From Allgaiera indica (lineage in GTDB: Bacteria > Pseudomonadota > Alphaproteobacteria > Rhodobacterales > Rhodobacteraceae), in NCBI RefSeq assembly GCF_900106675.1, contig NZ_FNOB01000023.1, positions 1-59,701 of the forward strand: a stretch of DNA of 59,701 nt, written 5' to 3'. The notes beneath the pieces are model-generated. The model was not told where the DNA came from, searched no databases, and saw nothing but the letters and a program-made list of their open reading frames with translations. A program made the position numbers and the translations under genes. Shown one piece after another: positions 1 to 10,242 of the stretch; the stretch's first letter is position 1; every line of letters begins with the position of its first letter.

Positions 1-165
1 GGCGCCTCCCTGACCGAGGCCGAGGTCCGCTGGCTCATCGACCACGAATTCGCCCGCGCCGCAGACGATATCCTCTGGCGAAGAACAAAGCTGGGGCTCA
101 GAATGAACCACGAGGAGGTTGCCGCACTCGACACCTGGATGCGGCTAAAAGCGGAGGCGGCATGA
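1..165 (+). CDS. glpD: Glycerol-3-phosphate dehydrogenase, C-terminal end (partial)
   Basis: Only the last 54 codons are in the window; the gene begins upstream. The frame reads [18 protein letters not shown], then [14 protein letters not shown], and ends in WMRLKAEAA. The block around [12 protein letters not shown] is the conserved C-terminal cap of aerobic FAD-dependent glycerol-3-phosphate dehydrogenase (GlpD), which oxidises glycerol-3-phosphate to dihydroxyacetone phosphate and feeds electrons to quinone at the inner membrane. The stop codon overlaps the ATG of glycerol kinase (ATGA), so the two are translationally coupled and act in sequence in glycerol catabolism. Identification rests on the tail only, but the following gene supports it. 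Confidence 0.85.
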   Translation, partial: GASLTEAEVRWLIDHEFARAADDILWRRTKLGLRMNHEEVAALDTWMRLKAEAA

Positions 166-1646
166 GTCATATTCTGGCGATCGACCAGGGCACCACGTCC
201 AGCCGGGCGATCCTGTTCGACACGGCGCTGAACGTCATCGACACGGCGCAAGAGGAGTTTCCCCAGCATTTCCCCCATTCCGGCTGGGTCGAGCACGACC
301 CTGCGGATATCTGGGACACCACGCTGCGCAGTTGCCGGGCGATGGCGCGCAAGGTGGGCGACGGGGGGATCGCCGCGATCGGGATAACCAATCAGCGCGA
401 AACCACGCTGCTGTGGGACCGCGCCACCGGCAAGCCGCTGCACCGCGCGATCGTCTGGCAGGACCGGCGCACAGCGGACACCTGCGCCCGGCTGCGCGAC
501 GCGGGGCACGAGGATATCGTGCGCGCGCGCACCGGGCTTTTGCTCGATCCCTATTTCTCGGCCACCAAGCTTGCCTGGCTCCTGGACAACATCGAAGGCG
601 CGCGGGCCCGGGCCGAGGCCGGCGAGCTGGCCTTCGGCACCGTCGACAGCTACCTGATCTGGCAGCTGACCGAAGGTCGCGTCCATGCCACCGACGCGAC
701 CAACGCGGCGCGCACCATGCTGTGCGACATCACCACCGGCGACTGGGACAGCGAGATCTGCGCGCTGCTTGAAATCCCGATGTCGGTGCTGCCCGAGATC
801 CGCGACTGCGCGGCCGATTTCGGCACGACCACGCTGCTGGGCGGGAAGATCCCGATCCTCGGGGTGGCGGGTGACCAGCAGGCCGCGACCATGGGCCAGG
901 CCTGCTTTCGCCCCGGCATGGTGAAATCGACCTATGGCACCGGCTGCTTCGCCCTGGTCAACACCGGTGACCGGATGGTGCATAGCGAAAACCGCCTGCT
1001 GTCCACGGTTGCCTACCGGCTGAACGGCCGCACGACCTATGCGCTGGAAGGATCGATCTTCATCGCGGGCGCCGTGGTGCAATGGCTGCGCGACGGGCTG
1101 GGACTGATCGAGACCGCCGCCCAGACCCAGCCGATGGCCGAGAAGGCCGACCCCGAACAGGCGGTGTATCTGGTGCCCGCCTTCACCGGTCTTGGCGCGC
1201 CCTATTGGGATCCGGACGCGCGCGGCGCGATCTTCGGCCTGACCCGCGGCACCGGCCCGAACGAGGTGGCGCGCGCGGCGCTGGAAAGCGTGGGCTACCA
1301 GACCCGCGACCTGATGGAGGCGATGGCCGCAGACATGGGGCGGGACGGCAACAGTGGCAGTGGCGAGGTGCTGCGCGTCGACGGCGGCATGACGGCAAGC
1401 GACTGGACCATGCAGTTCCTGGCCGACATCCTGGGCGCCGAGGTCGACCGCCCCCGCGTTCTGGAAACCACGGCGCTGGGCGCAGCCTGGCTGGCGGGAA
1501 TGCAGGCGGGCCTGTGCCCCGGGCCGGACGGCTTCGCCGAAACCTGGGCGCTCGATCAGCGGTTCAAGCCGCAAATGGCGGAGGAACGGCGCGACGTGCT
1601 CTATGCCGGCTGGAAGGACGCGGTGCGCCGTACCCTCTCTGGCTGA
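162..1646 (+). CDS. glpK: Glycerol kinase
   Basis: 494 residues, the usual length for GlpK. It phosphorylates glycerol to sn-glycerol-3-phosphate using ATP in the cytoplasm. The N-terminus carries the FGGY-kinase phosphate motif ([15 protein letters not shown]), followed by TNQRETT and WQDRRT typical of glycerol kinases. The C-terminal half has [13 protein letters not shown] and the adenosine motif [14 protein letters not shown]. The start overlaps the upstream glpD stop by 4 nt. Any regulator or transporter gene of the glp operon lies outside the window. Downstream, the gene converges on dapB across 187 bp that contain a G+C-rich inverted repeat (GCCGGGG 1792-1798 with CCCCGGC 1808-1814) that may end transcription. 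Confidence 0.97.
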   Translation: MSHILAIDQGTTSSRAILFDTALNVIDTAQEEFPQHFPHSGWVEHDPADIWDTTLRSCRAMARKVGDGGIAAIGITNQRETTLLWDRATGKPLHRAIVWQDRRTADTCARLRDAGHEDIVRARTGLLLDPYFSATKLAWLLDNIEGARARAEAGELAFGTVDSYLIWQLTEGRVHATDATNAARTMLCDITTGDWDSEICALLEIPMSVLPEIRDCAADFGTTTLLGGKIPILGVAGDQQAATMGQACFRPGMVKSTYGTGCFALVNTGDRMVHSENRLLSTVAYRLNGRTTYALEGSIFIAGAVVQWLRDGLGLIETAAQTQPMAEKADPEQAVYLVPAFTGLGAPYWDPDARGAIFGLTRGTGPNEVARAALESVGYQTRDLMEAMAADMGRDGNSGSGEVLRVDGGMTASDWTMQFLADILGAEVDRPRVLETTALGAAWLAGMQAGLCPGPDGFAETWALDQRFKPQMAEERRDVLYAGWKDAVRRTLSG

Positions 1647-1833
1647 CCCCGCATCATTCCGGCCAGGCGGAGCGCCTGCTGTCGTGCGGATGTCAGCGGC
1701 GGGGGCGCTGCCCCCTGCACCCCCGGCGTTTTTGGGAACAATGAAAGAAGGGGCTCCTTGCCTTCACTATGGCACAGGTATCGCTTGGGGGGCCGGGGAT
1801 GTGAAAGCCCCGGCGCCGAAACCCGCAAGCCCC

Positions 1834-2643
1834 CTATAGGCCCAGCACGTCCATCATGTCGTATTCGCCGGGCGCCTGGTCCTGCGCCCAAAGCGCCGCC
1901 TTCAGCGCGCCGCGGGCGAACAGCGCCCGGTCGGTCGCCATGTGGCGCAGCGCGATGCGTTCGCCGGCGCCGTAGAAGATCACCTCATGCTCGCCCACCA
2001 CATCGCCGCCCCGCACCGCGGAGAAACCGATATGACCGCGCTCGCGCGCGCCGGTGATGCCGTCGCGGCCGCGGTCGGAAACCGTGTCCAGATCCACGCC
2101 GCGGCCTTCCGCCGCCGCCGCGCCCAGCATCAGTGCCGTGCCCGAGGGCGCATCGACCTTGTGGCGATGATGGGCCTCGACGATCTCGATGTCGAAATCG
2201 GCATCCAGCGCCGTCGCGACCTGGCGGGTCAGGCGCACCAGCAGGTTGACGCCCAGGCTCATGTTGCCGGCGCGCACGATCGGCGCATGATGGGCGGCCT
2301 TGCCGATCTTCTCGATATCCTCGGGCGCCAGGCCGGTGGTGCCGATCACATGCACCGCGCGGGCCTGCGCGGCCAGCTTGGCAAATTCCACCGTCGCCGC
2401 CGGAGCGGTGAAGTCGAGCACCGCTTGCGCCCTGGCGAAGGCCTCGAGCGCGTCGTCGGTCACCGTGACGCCGACCTCGGCACCGCCCATCGCCGTGCCC
2501 ACGTCGCGGCCGATCCAATCATGGCCCGGGCGCTCCAGGCAGCCGACAAGCCGCGCCTTGTCGCTTTCCAGGACGGTGCGGATCAACATCTGCCCCATCC
2601 GTCCCGACGCCCCGGTCACAACGATCCCCGGCAATTCGCCCAT
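1834..2643 (-). CDS. dapB: 4-hydroxy-tetrahydrodipicolinate reductase
   Basis: 269 residues from the chosen start. DapB reduces 4-hydroxy-tetrahydrodipicolinate with NAD(P)H in the diaminopimelate/lysine pathway. The N-terminal Rossmann motif is [12 protein letters not shown], and the family signature [15 protein letters not shown] is present mid-protein; near the C-terminus is [19 protein letters not shown]. The frame is open five codons further upstream (ATG at 2656-2658), but a purine-rich GAGGGAG lies about 6 nt before the internal ATG at 2641-2643, so translation most likely starts at MGELPGIVV. The gene stands alone, divergent from rbfA and convergent with glpK. Confidence 0.96.
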   Translation of the reverse strand: MGELPGIVVTGASGRMGQMLIRTVLESDKARLVGCLERPGHDWIGRDVGTAMGGAEVGVTVTDDALEAFARAQAVLDFTAPAATVEFAKLAAQARAVHVIGTTGLAPEDIEKIGKAAHHAPIVRAGNMSLGVNLLVRLTRQVATALDADFDIEIVEAHHRHKVDAPSGTALMLGAAAAEGRGVDLDTVSDRGRDGITGARERGHIGFSAVRGGDVVGEHEVIFYGAGERIALRHMATDRALFARGALKAALWAQDQAPGEYDMMDVLGL

Positions 2644-2761
2644 GACATGCTCCCTCATCCGAACGGCCCAGCGCCGCGCGCACCCAGCCCTTGCGGCGAG
2701 GCTTAGCCGTTTCCGCGCGCCATGGCAAAGCCCGGTTGCCGCGGCGATCGAAACGGCCTAG

Positions 2762-3199
2762 ATGGACGCCATGGCAAGCAACCGCTTCAATACCGGCCCG
2801 GGCCCCTCGCAACGCCAGCTTCGCGTGGGCGAGCTGATCCGGCGCACCCTGTCCGACGTGCTGTTGCGCGGCGACGTGCACGACCCCGAACTCAACCGCC
2901 TGTCGATCACCGTGGGCGAGGTCCGCTGCACCCCCGATCTGAAGGTCGCGACCGCCTATGTCATGCCGCTGGGCGGCGAGGGCGTGGACGAGGCGCTGGC
3001 CGCGCTGCGCCGCAACCGCAAGGAATTGCGCCATCTGGTATCGCGCGAGATGACGCTGAAATACGCGCCCGAACTGCGCTTTGAGATCGACAAGACCTTC
3101 GATCAGATGGACGAGACCCGCCGTCTTTTCGCCGACGAGACCGTCCGCCGCGACATCGCCGCACGAGACGACGAAGGCGGCGCGGAAGGGACGGACTGA
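2762..3199 (+). CDS. rbfA: 30S ribosome-binding factor A
   Basis: 145 residues. RbfA is a KH-fold cold-shock and assembly factor that binds the 5' region of 16S rRNA during late 30S maturation. Recognisable elements are [37 protein letters not shown] and [17 protein letters not shown], which span the whole KH-like domain, followed by an acidic tail. A second ATG three codons in (2771) is an equally plausible start. The stop TGA is followed directly by the ATG of the next gene at 3200, and truB follows further down, so rbfA-(DUF2233)-truB probably forms one transcription unit, as rbfA and truB often do. Confidence 0.95.
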   Translation: MDAMASNRFNTGPGPSQRQLRVGELIRRTLSDVLLRGDVHDPELNRLSITVGEVRCTPDLKVATAYVMPLGGEGVDEALAALRRNRKELRHLVSREMTLKYAPELRFEIDKTFDQMDETRRLFADETVRRDIAARDDEGGAEGTD

Positions 3200-3955
3200 A
3201 TGCTGCGGGCCGCCGCGATCGCCCTGCTGCCGGCATTGCTGTCGCCGGCTGCGAAGGCGGCGTCACCGGCCGGGCCTTGCCGCGACACCTCGTTCCAGGG
3301 GCGGGCCTACACGATTTGCACCGTGCATGCGGGCGACGATCTTCGGATCTGGCAGAACACCCCCGACGGCACGCCCTATGGCTCATTCGAGCGGGTGGGC
3401 GCGAAGTTGGGCGCCGACGGCAAGCAACTGGCCTTCGCCATGAACGCGGGCATGTTCCATGCCGATCGCCAGCCGGTGGGCCTGACGGTGATCGACGGCC
3501 AACAGGTCCACGGCATCGTCACCTCGGCCGGGCCGGGCAATTTCGGGATGCTGCCGAACGGGGTGTTCTGCATCAAGGGTCGTGGCCAGGGCTTTGCGGT
3601 GATCGAAAGCCGCGCATTCGCCAAATCGCCACCGTCCTGCCGCTACGCCACCCAATCGGGGCCGATGCTGGTTATCAATGGGGCGCTGCACGCCCGCTTC
3701 ATGCAGGATTCGCCCTCGCTTCACCTCCGCAATGGCGTGGGCGTCAGCGCCGACGGCAAGACCGCCTATTTCGCGATCTCGAACCAGCCGGTCAGCTTCC
3801 ACGATTTCGCGTCCCTCTTTCGCGACGATCTGCACACGCCCGACGCGCTCTATCTCGACGGATCCATCTCGCGTCTCTATGCGCCGGGGCTGGGGCGCGA
3901 GGACGCGGGCCTGCCGATCGGTCCGATCGTGGGCATGGTGATCGGGCGGGGCTGA
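3200..3955 (+). CDS. Secreted phosphodiester glycosidase-like protein (DUF2233/NAGPA fold)
   Basis: 251 residues. The first ~22 residues (MLRAAAIALLPALLSPAAKA) look like a signal peptide, so the protein is probably periplasmic. The mature part has the hallmarks of the NAGPA/DUF2233 family: FAMNAGMFHADRQPVGLTV, NFGMLPNGVFCI, ATQSGPMLVINGALH and YFAISNQPVSFHDFA. Relatives of the mammalian uncovering enzyme cleave phosphodiester-linked sugars; the bacterial substrate is unknown. Translation is coupled to rbfA with zero spacing, yet there is no obvious functional link to ribosome assembly. The family call is firm; the biochemical role is not. Confidence 0.85.
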   Translation: MLRAAAIALLPALLSPAAKAASPAGPCRDTSFQGRAYTICTVHAGDDLRIWQNTPDGTPYGSFERVGAKLGADGKQLAFAMNAGMFHADRQPVGLTVIDGQQVHGIVTSAGPGNFGMLPNGVFCIKGRGQGFAVIESRAFAKSPPSCRYATQSGPMLVINGALHARFMQDSPSLHLRNGVGVSADGKTAYFAISNQPVSFHDFASLFRDDLHTPDALYLDGSISRLYAPGLGREDAGLPIGPIVGMVIGRG

Positions 3956-4090
3956 GGGCGGCGAAGGCCACGGCGCCCCGGGCGCCCCCGCGGCGCCCCC
4001 GCGCCCGAGCCTTCGCGTGCCCCCACCTGGCTGCGGTTGACCCACGCCGCCTGCCGCGCTAGCAGGCACATCGCCGCGACGGAGGGTATC

Positions 4091-4996
4091 ATGGGACGCA
4101 AACGCAAGGGGCGCGACATTTCGGGCTGGCTGGTGGTCGACAAGCCGGCAGGCGTGACCTCGACCGCTGTCGTGAACAAGGTCCGCTGGGCATTCGACGC
4201 CCGGAAGGCGGGCCATGCGGGCACGCTTGACCCGGCGGCGACGGGGGTGCTGGCAGTGGCCCTGGGCGAGGCGACGAAGACCGTGCCCTATATCACCGAC
4301 GCGCTGAAATGCTACCGCTTCCAGGTGCGTTTCGGCGCGGCCACCACCACCGACGATGCCGAGGGCGAGGTGATCGAAGCCGCCGACAGCCGCCCCTCGG
4401 ACGACGAGATCCGCGCCGCTCTGGCCGCCTTCCGGGGCGAGATCGAGCAGGTCCCGCCGCAATTCTCGGCCGTGAAGGTTGATGGTGCGCGGGCCTATGA
4501 TCTTGCCCGCGACGGCGAAGAAATGGAACTGGCCGCGCGCGCGCTATGGGTTGAAAGCCTGGAACTGATCGCCCGCCCCGACGCCGATCACGCAGAGCTG
4601 GAGATGGTCTGCGGCAAGGGCGGCTATGTGCGCGCGATCGCCCGCGACCTGGGCCGGGCGCTGGGCTGCCTGGGCCATGTCGCCTGGCTGCGGCGCACCT
4701 GGTCGGGCCCGTTCGACGCGGACGACGGGCTAGGCCTGGACGAGATCGACGCAAAGGCGCGCAGCGAGGCGCTGGACGCCCGCCTTCTGCCACTGGAAAC
4801 CGGCCTGGCCGACCTGCCGGAGCTGAAGGCCACGCCCGAGGGCGCGGCGCGGCTGCGCAACGGCAACCCCGGCATGGTATTTGCCTCGGACCTGGAATAC
4901 GGCGACGAGGCCTGGGCCAGCTTCAAGGGCCGCGCGATCGCCGTGGGCAGCTACCGGGCCGGCGAGTTGCACCCAAGCCGGGTGTTCAACCGCTAA
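4091..4996 (+). CDS. truB: tRNA pseudouridine(55) synthase
   Basis: 301 residues from the ATG at 4091. TruB converts U55 in the T-loop of tRNAs to pseudouridine. The catalytic motif [14 protein letters not shown] (Asp about residue 47) and the KPAGVTST motif are at the N-terminus; [20 protein letters not shown] and [12 protein letters not shown] follow. The reading frame is open 18 codons further up, but a GGAGGG Shine-Dalgarno about 7 nt before the ATG at 4091 and family alignment ([19 protein letters not shown]) fix the start. It lies 135 bp after the DUF2233 gene, in the same direction as rbfA. Confidence 0.96.
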   Translation: MGRKRKGRDISGWLVVDKPAGVTSTAVVNKVRWAFDARKAGHAGTLDPAATGVLAVALGEATKTVPYITDALKCYRFQVRFGAATTTDDAEGEVIEAADSRPSDDEIRAALAAFRGEIEQVPPQFSAVKVDGARAYDLARDGEEMELAARALWVESLELIARPDADHAELEMVCGKGGYVRAIARDLGRALGCLGHVAWLRRTWSGPFDADDGLGLDEIDAKARSEALDARLLPLETGLADLPELKATPEGAARLRNGNPGMVFASDLEYGDEAWASFKGRAIAVGSYRAGELHPSRVFNR

Positions 4997-5087
4997 TCTC
5001 CTTTCCGGCCCGAATTTACCGGGGGTCCGGTGGCAAGGCCCCGGCCAGCCCCTTGCACCCTGCCCGGCGCCGCGCGAAACATCACGC

Positions 5088-5594
5088 ATGATCACCCGCA
5101 CCCATACCAAGGGCGACGCGCCCTCGACCGCCGTCTATTCCGATTGCGAAAGCTACCGCTACCTGCTGACCCGTACCTGGGATCCGGCGGGGCGGAAGGC
5201 GCTGTTCATCATGCTCAACCCGTCGACCGCGACCGAAATGCAGAACGACCCCACGGTCGAGCGCTGCGAACGCCGCGCCCGGACATTGGGGTTCGGCGCC
5301 TTCCGCGTGTGCAACATCTTCGCGTGGCGCGACACCGACCCTCGCAAGATGCGCGCGGCCCCCGATCCGGTCGGGCCGGGAAACGATACCGCGATCCTCG
5401 AAAGTACCGGCTGGGCCGACCGGATCGTCTGCGCCTGGGGCAGCCATGGCGCGCATCTCGACCGCGGCGCCCGGGTCGAGGCGCTGCTGCGCGCCACCAG
5501 GCTGCCGCTTTATCATCTGGGTCTGACGAAGGCGGGGCAGCCGAAGCATCCGCTTTACATCGGCTACGACAGGCAGCCCGAACTTTGGACCTGA
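5088..5594 (+). CDS. DUF1643 domain-containing protein
   Basis: 168 residues. The motifs RKALFIMLNPSTATEMQ, NDPTVERCERRARTLGFG, RVCNIFAWRDTDP and HLGLTKAGQPKHPLYI define the DUF1643 family, small cytoplasmic proteins of unknown activity found in many alphaproteobacteria. The start is placed at MITRTHTKGDAPS (ATG 5088); the open frame extends upstream into truB, which is not credible as coding. No catalytic residues can be named. It is separated from truB by 91 bp and may have its own promoter. Confidence 0.8.
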   Translation: MITRTHTKGDAPSTAVYSDCESYRYLLTRTWDPAGRKALFIMLNPSTATEMQNDPTVERCERRARTLGFGAFRVCNIFAWRDTDPRKMRAAPDPVGPGNDTAILESTGWADRIVCAWGSHGAHLDRGARVEALLRATRLPLYHLGLTKAGQPKHPLYIGYDRQPELWT

Positions 5595-5705
5595 CCGGCG
5601 CCCTGGGGCCGGGGCCCGCACGTCGGAAGGAAACGCTGGGCCGGCGTCGCGCCCGCCCGGTGGAACCGCACCGCCCCGACCGTTACCCCGGGCGGCTGCG
5701 GCGCG

Positions 5706-6776
5706 TCAGGCGGCCTGGGGATTGTTCAGCGCCCGCAGCGTGACGTCGTGTGGGCTAAGCCCTTCTCCGTTGGCCACCTCGGCCACCCGCATCCCGTCGA
5801 GCGAAAGAAAGACCGAGCCATCCTCATGGGCGGCGTCTATGCTCAGACGCGGGTCAGGATGCGCTGCGGGATCATAGACCAGCACGAGTTGGTCCTCGGC
5901 GGGATCGTAATCATGGATCATCGCGGGGCCCGCCGTTCCCCATTCGCCAAACGCGAAGATGTCGGCGCCTTCTCCGCCTGTCGCGTGGTCAAGCGCGCCC
6001 AGAACCAGCAGGTCATCGCCCGTACCGCCGTTGAGGTAATCCACCCCGTCGTGTTCGCCCGCGACCGCGAAGGGATCGGCGCTGCCGCCGCTCAGGATCA
6101 GGTCGTTCCCATCGCCCCCGTCGATGGTGTCGGCACCGAAGCCGCCGATCAGGTGATCGTCGCCGCCGTTGCCCTGAAGCGCATCGTCGCCGGCCCCGGC
6201 CAGCAGGCTGTCGGCCCCCGCGCCACCGATCAGCGCGTCGTGCCCGGCGCCGCCGATCAGCAGATCATCCCCGTTCTGGCCCGCCAGCATGTCGTTTTCT
6301 GCGCCGCCCCGCAATTGATCGTCGCCGTCGCCGCCAACCAGCGTGTCACGGCCGGATTCGCCGGCCAAGCTGTCAGCCCCATCTTCGCCCACCAGCCAAT
6401 CATTTCCCGCGCCGCCCGACAGGCTGTCGTCGCCCGCGCGCCCGTTTATCTGATCGTCCGCACCCAGCCCCTCGATCGTGTCGTTGCCTTCCTGGCCCGA
6501 CAGGATATCCTGGCCCTCGGTGCCTTCCAGCGCGATGCCAGCCGCTGCCGTTACCTCCATGTCCTGCGTCGAAGCCGTTTCATTGGCTGGAAGATCCGCT
6601 TCGCCAAGCACGTAGTCGAGCATGCTGCTAGCCGCGGACTCCTCGCCTTGCCCGAGGTCGCCGCCCCCGTCGCCGGATTCGTCCGACTCGGGCGATGGTT
6701 CTTCCTGCTCCGCCCCTGCAAGATCGGCGAAGATCCCCATCGCCAACATTCCCAGCAAACCTGCCAGCCCCAACAT
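5706..6776 (-). CDS. RTX-type calcium-binding repeat protein with N-terminal hydrophobic segment
   Basis: 356 residues from the ATG at 6774-6776. Residues ~1-22 are hydrophobic (MLGLAGLLGMLAMGIFADLA), followed by an acidic low-complexity linker (EEPSPESDESGDGGG). About 16 glycine/aspartate nonapeptides of the RTX type (for example GGAGNDWLV, GGDGDDQLR, GGAGHDALI, GGDGNDLIL) form a calcium-binding parallel beta-roll, then a C-terminal domain of the kind following RTX blocks (DIFAFGEWGTAG, DYDPAEDQLVLVY). The frame is also open to a TTG at 6821, but GGAGGT lies 6 nt before the internal ATG, so that start is preferred. No type I secretion genes are adjacent. The hydrophobic N-terminus suggests anchoring or Sec export rather than typical C-terminal-signal export. 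Confidence 0.85.
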   Translation of the reverse strand: MLGLAGLLGMLAMGIFADLAGAEQEEPSPESDESGDGGGDLGQGEESAASSMLDYVLGEADLPANETASTQDMEVTAAAGIALEGTEGQDILSGQEGNDTIEGLGADDQINGRAGDDSLSGGAGNDWLVGEDGADSLAGESGRDTLVGGDGDDQLRGGAENDMLAGQNGDDLLIGGAGHDALIGGAGADSLLAGAGDDALQGNGGDDHLIGGFGADTIDGGDGNDLILSGGSADPFAVAGEHDGVDYLNGGTGDDLLVLGALDHATGGEGADIFAFGEWGTAGPAMIHDYDPAEDQLVLVYDPAAHPDPRLSIDAAHEDGSVFLSLDGMRVAEVANGEGLSPHDVTLRALNNPQAA

Positions 6777-6812
6777 ACCCACACCTCCGCTTCCGCCACC
6801 CCGGCGGGTTTC

Positions 6813-6834
6813 GTTAACCAAGAATTTTGTTAAC
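6813..6834. promoter_or_regulatory. AT-rich inverted repeat upstream of the RTX gene
   Basis: GTTAACCAA and TTTGTTAAC form a 9-bp inverted repeat with one mismatch around a 4-bp centre (GAAT). It sits in a ~100-bp AT-rich patch (about 6813-6915) that stands out from the GC-rich surroundings and lies 37 bp upstream of the proposed RTX start. It is probably a regulator site or promoter region for the minus-strand RTX gene. GTTAAC half-sites recall CtrA boxes, but the spacing is not the canonical TTAA-N7-TTAA. The element is visible; its function is inferred. Confidence 0.35.
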
Positions 6835-7076
6835 TATTTGACATCATACATATTTTGTCGCATTCGAAGGTGGCCCAAACATGGCAGGCGAAGCATGAAA
6901 TAGCTAAAATTCTATCGATCCGCCGTTCCGAGGCCGGGGCATGCGCGCCGGGGGCTTTTCTTTTCCGGCCAGAGCGCTTATACGCCCCCGATCCGCCATT
7001 CGGGCGGCTTACTCCAAGGGCCCTGCTGGACGACATCCCGGCTTGTGCCATGACCCTTTCGAAGAAGGAGACCCCG

Positions 7077-7346
7077 ATGTCGATCACGGCAGAAGAGAAG
7101 ACCCGCCTCATCAAGGAATTCGGCACCAAGGAAGGCGACACCGGCTCACCCGAAGTGCAGGTGGCGATCCTGACCTCGCGCATCTCCACGCTGACCGAGC
7201 ATTTTAAGAGCCACAAGAAGGACAACCATTCGCGCCGTGGCCTTTTGATGATGGTCGCGCAGCGCCGCAAGCTGCTGGACTATCTGCGTGGCAAGGACGA
7301 GGCGCGCTACAAGGACCTGATCAGCAAGCTCGGCATTCGCCGTTAA
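7077..7346 (+). CDS. rpsO: 30S ribosomal protein S15
   Basis: 89 residues, exactly the family length. S15 binds 16S rRNA early in assembly of the platform. The start [20 protein letters not shown] (ATG 7077) is preceded by GAAGGAG (7064-7070). The diagnostic block [17 protein letters not shown] is present, then [19 protein letters not shown] and the C-terminal KLGIRR. A strong terminator follows. pnp lies further downstream in the same direction, the widespread rpsO-pnp arrangement, here separated by a terminator and a small opposite-strand gene. Confidence 0.98.
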   Translation: MSITAEEKTRLIKEFGTKEGDTGSPEVQVAILTSRISTLTEHFKSHKKDNHSRRGLLMMVAQRRKLLDYLRGKDEARYKDLISKLGIRR

Positions 7347-7367
7347 GCTGTTCGACAGTCAATAGAG

Positions 7368-7402
7368 AACGCCCGTTCCCGCAGGAGCGGGCGTTGTGCT
7401 TT
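7368..7402 (+). terminator. Rho-independent terminator after rpsO
   Basis: A 12-bp stem (AACGCCCGTTCC with GGAGCGGGCGTT, including one G-T pair) closes on a CGCA tetraloop at 7368-7395 and is followed by a T-rich stretch (GTGCTTTG). It lies 21 bp after the rpsO stop codon. Confidence 0.85.
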
Positions 7403-7580
7403 GTATTGGCCCGTCACCGTTCGCCGCATTCGGGCGCGCGACTACGGTGCCCTTCTGGGCAAAGATGCGCATCCGGTTCTGCCCCTCTCGGCACGGGATG
7501 GAGTGTGGTGGCGCCCCTGTCATGTACAATGAATCTCATGCCATGAATTTTCGCCGAAAATTCAATGCCCTCTCGGCAAA

Positions 7581-7808
7581 TCATACCAGCCTTCGGATCG
7601 CGCCACGCTGGCAGATGACCACGAACTGCCCACCACATTCGAGCAGGCAAAATCCCCGGGCGCGCACTTCCGCGATTAGCCGCTCGCGCCCGATCTCATG
7701 CTCCACCCAGGCGACCGATCTGCGGATCACGCCGCCCCGGGTAACCGCCTTCGCGGCGAACATGTGCTCGATCCAGCACTCGGACTGGTGATGTACACCG
7801 ATTTCCAT
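7581..7808 (-). CDS. Small conserved protein, often labelled phosphoribosylanthranilate isomerase without support
   Basis: 75 residues (MEIGVHHQSECWIEHMFAAK, then GGVIRRSVAWVEHEIGRERL, then ARGFCLLECGGQFVVICQ). It matches my memory of a short Rhodobacteraceae family frequently named N-(5'-phosphoribosyl)anthranilate isomerase although far too short for TrpF (~200 residues) and without its motifs; I treat that name as an annotation error. The conserved-looking core is GGVIRR, EIGRERLIAEV and GFHL/GFCL-IE/LECGGQ-VVIC. It lies opposite to rpsO and pnp in their intergenic region. A CtrA-like box lies 25-39 bp upstream of the ATG. Real coding status is likely; function unknown. Confidence 0.6.
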   Translation of the reverse strand: MEIGVHHQSECWIEHMFAAKAVTRGGVIRRSVAWVEHEIGRERLIAEVRARGFCLLECGGQFVVICQRGAIRRLV

Positions 7809-7832
7809 AGCCGCAAGAGCATCGCAAAAGGG

Positions 7833-7847
7833 CTAACGCGCGGTTAA
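7833..7847 (-). promoter_or_regulatory. CtrA-like box upstream of the small minus-strand gene
   Basis: Read on the minus strand this is TTAA-N7-TTAG, one mismatch from the CtrA consensus TTAA-N7-TTAA, with N7 being CCGCGCG. It ends 25 bp before the ATG at 7808, a plausible promoter position. CtrA is the master cell-cycle/motility regulator of alphaproteobacteria. A single degenerate match is weak evidence. Confidence 0.3.
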
Positions 7848-7985
7848 CGACCGCCGAGACGGCTTTCCAAAGGCCGGGATTTCCTGTATGGCCCGCCCAT
7901 CTGAGACGTGACGCCTTTGGGCCCCCGGGCGCGTGCAAGAAGGATTGGGGGCGGCGGCAATGGGGCCGCCAGCAAGAACGGGAGA

Positions 7986-8001
7986 CCCGGCAGGGGCCGG
8001 G
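7986..8001 (+). promoter_or_regulatory. Leader hairpin just upstream of pnp
   Basis: CCCGGC-AGGG-GCCGGG forms a perfect 6-bp stem with a 4-nt loop, flanked by GGGAG (7979-7983) and CTCCC (8006-8010), which could extend it. It lies 25 bp before the pnp ATG. In Escherichia coli the pnp leader hairpin is cut by RNase III and drives PNPase autoregulation; by analogy this may do the same here, but that is inference. Confidence 0.4.
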
Positions 8002-8026
8002 AGCGCTCCCTTACAGGATACGCTAG

Positions 8027-10171
<2,145 letters not shown>

Positions 10172-10194
10172 TCGGCCAGAGCTTGGACTGAACC

Positions 10195-10225
10195 AGGCCC
10201 CGGCGGTTGCGCCGGGGCCTTTTTC
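10195..10225 (+). terminator. Rho-independent terminator after pnp
   Basis: AGGCCCCGGC (10195-10204) pairs perfectly with GCCGGGGCCT (10211-10220) around a 6-nt loop and runs into TTTTTC. It begins 24 bp after the pnp stop. It rules out the most upstream start of the next frame, which would lie inside the hairpin. Confidence 0.9.
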
Positions 10226-10242
10226 GCTGGCAGATGGGCGGC

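Noticed and set aside
5748-6833. 361-codon plus-strand frame opposite the RTX gene
   Set aside because: It mirrors the RTX repeats on the other strand; long frames opposite Gly/Asp-rich repeats are expected.
7414-7650. 78-codon minus-strand frame after rpsO
   Set aside because: It overlaps the better-supported small gene at 7581-7808 in another frame and has no start signal or recognisable motif.
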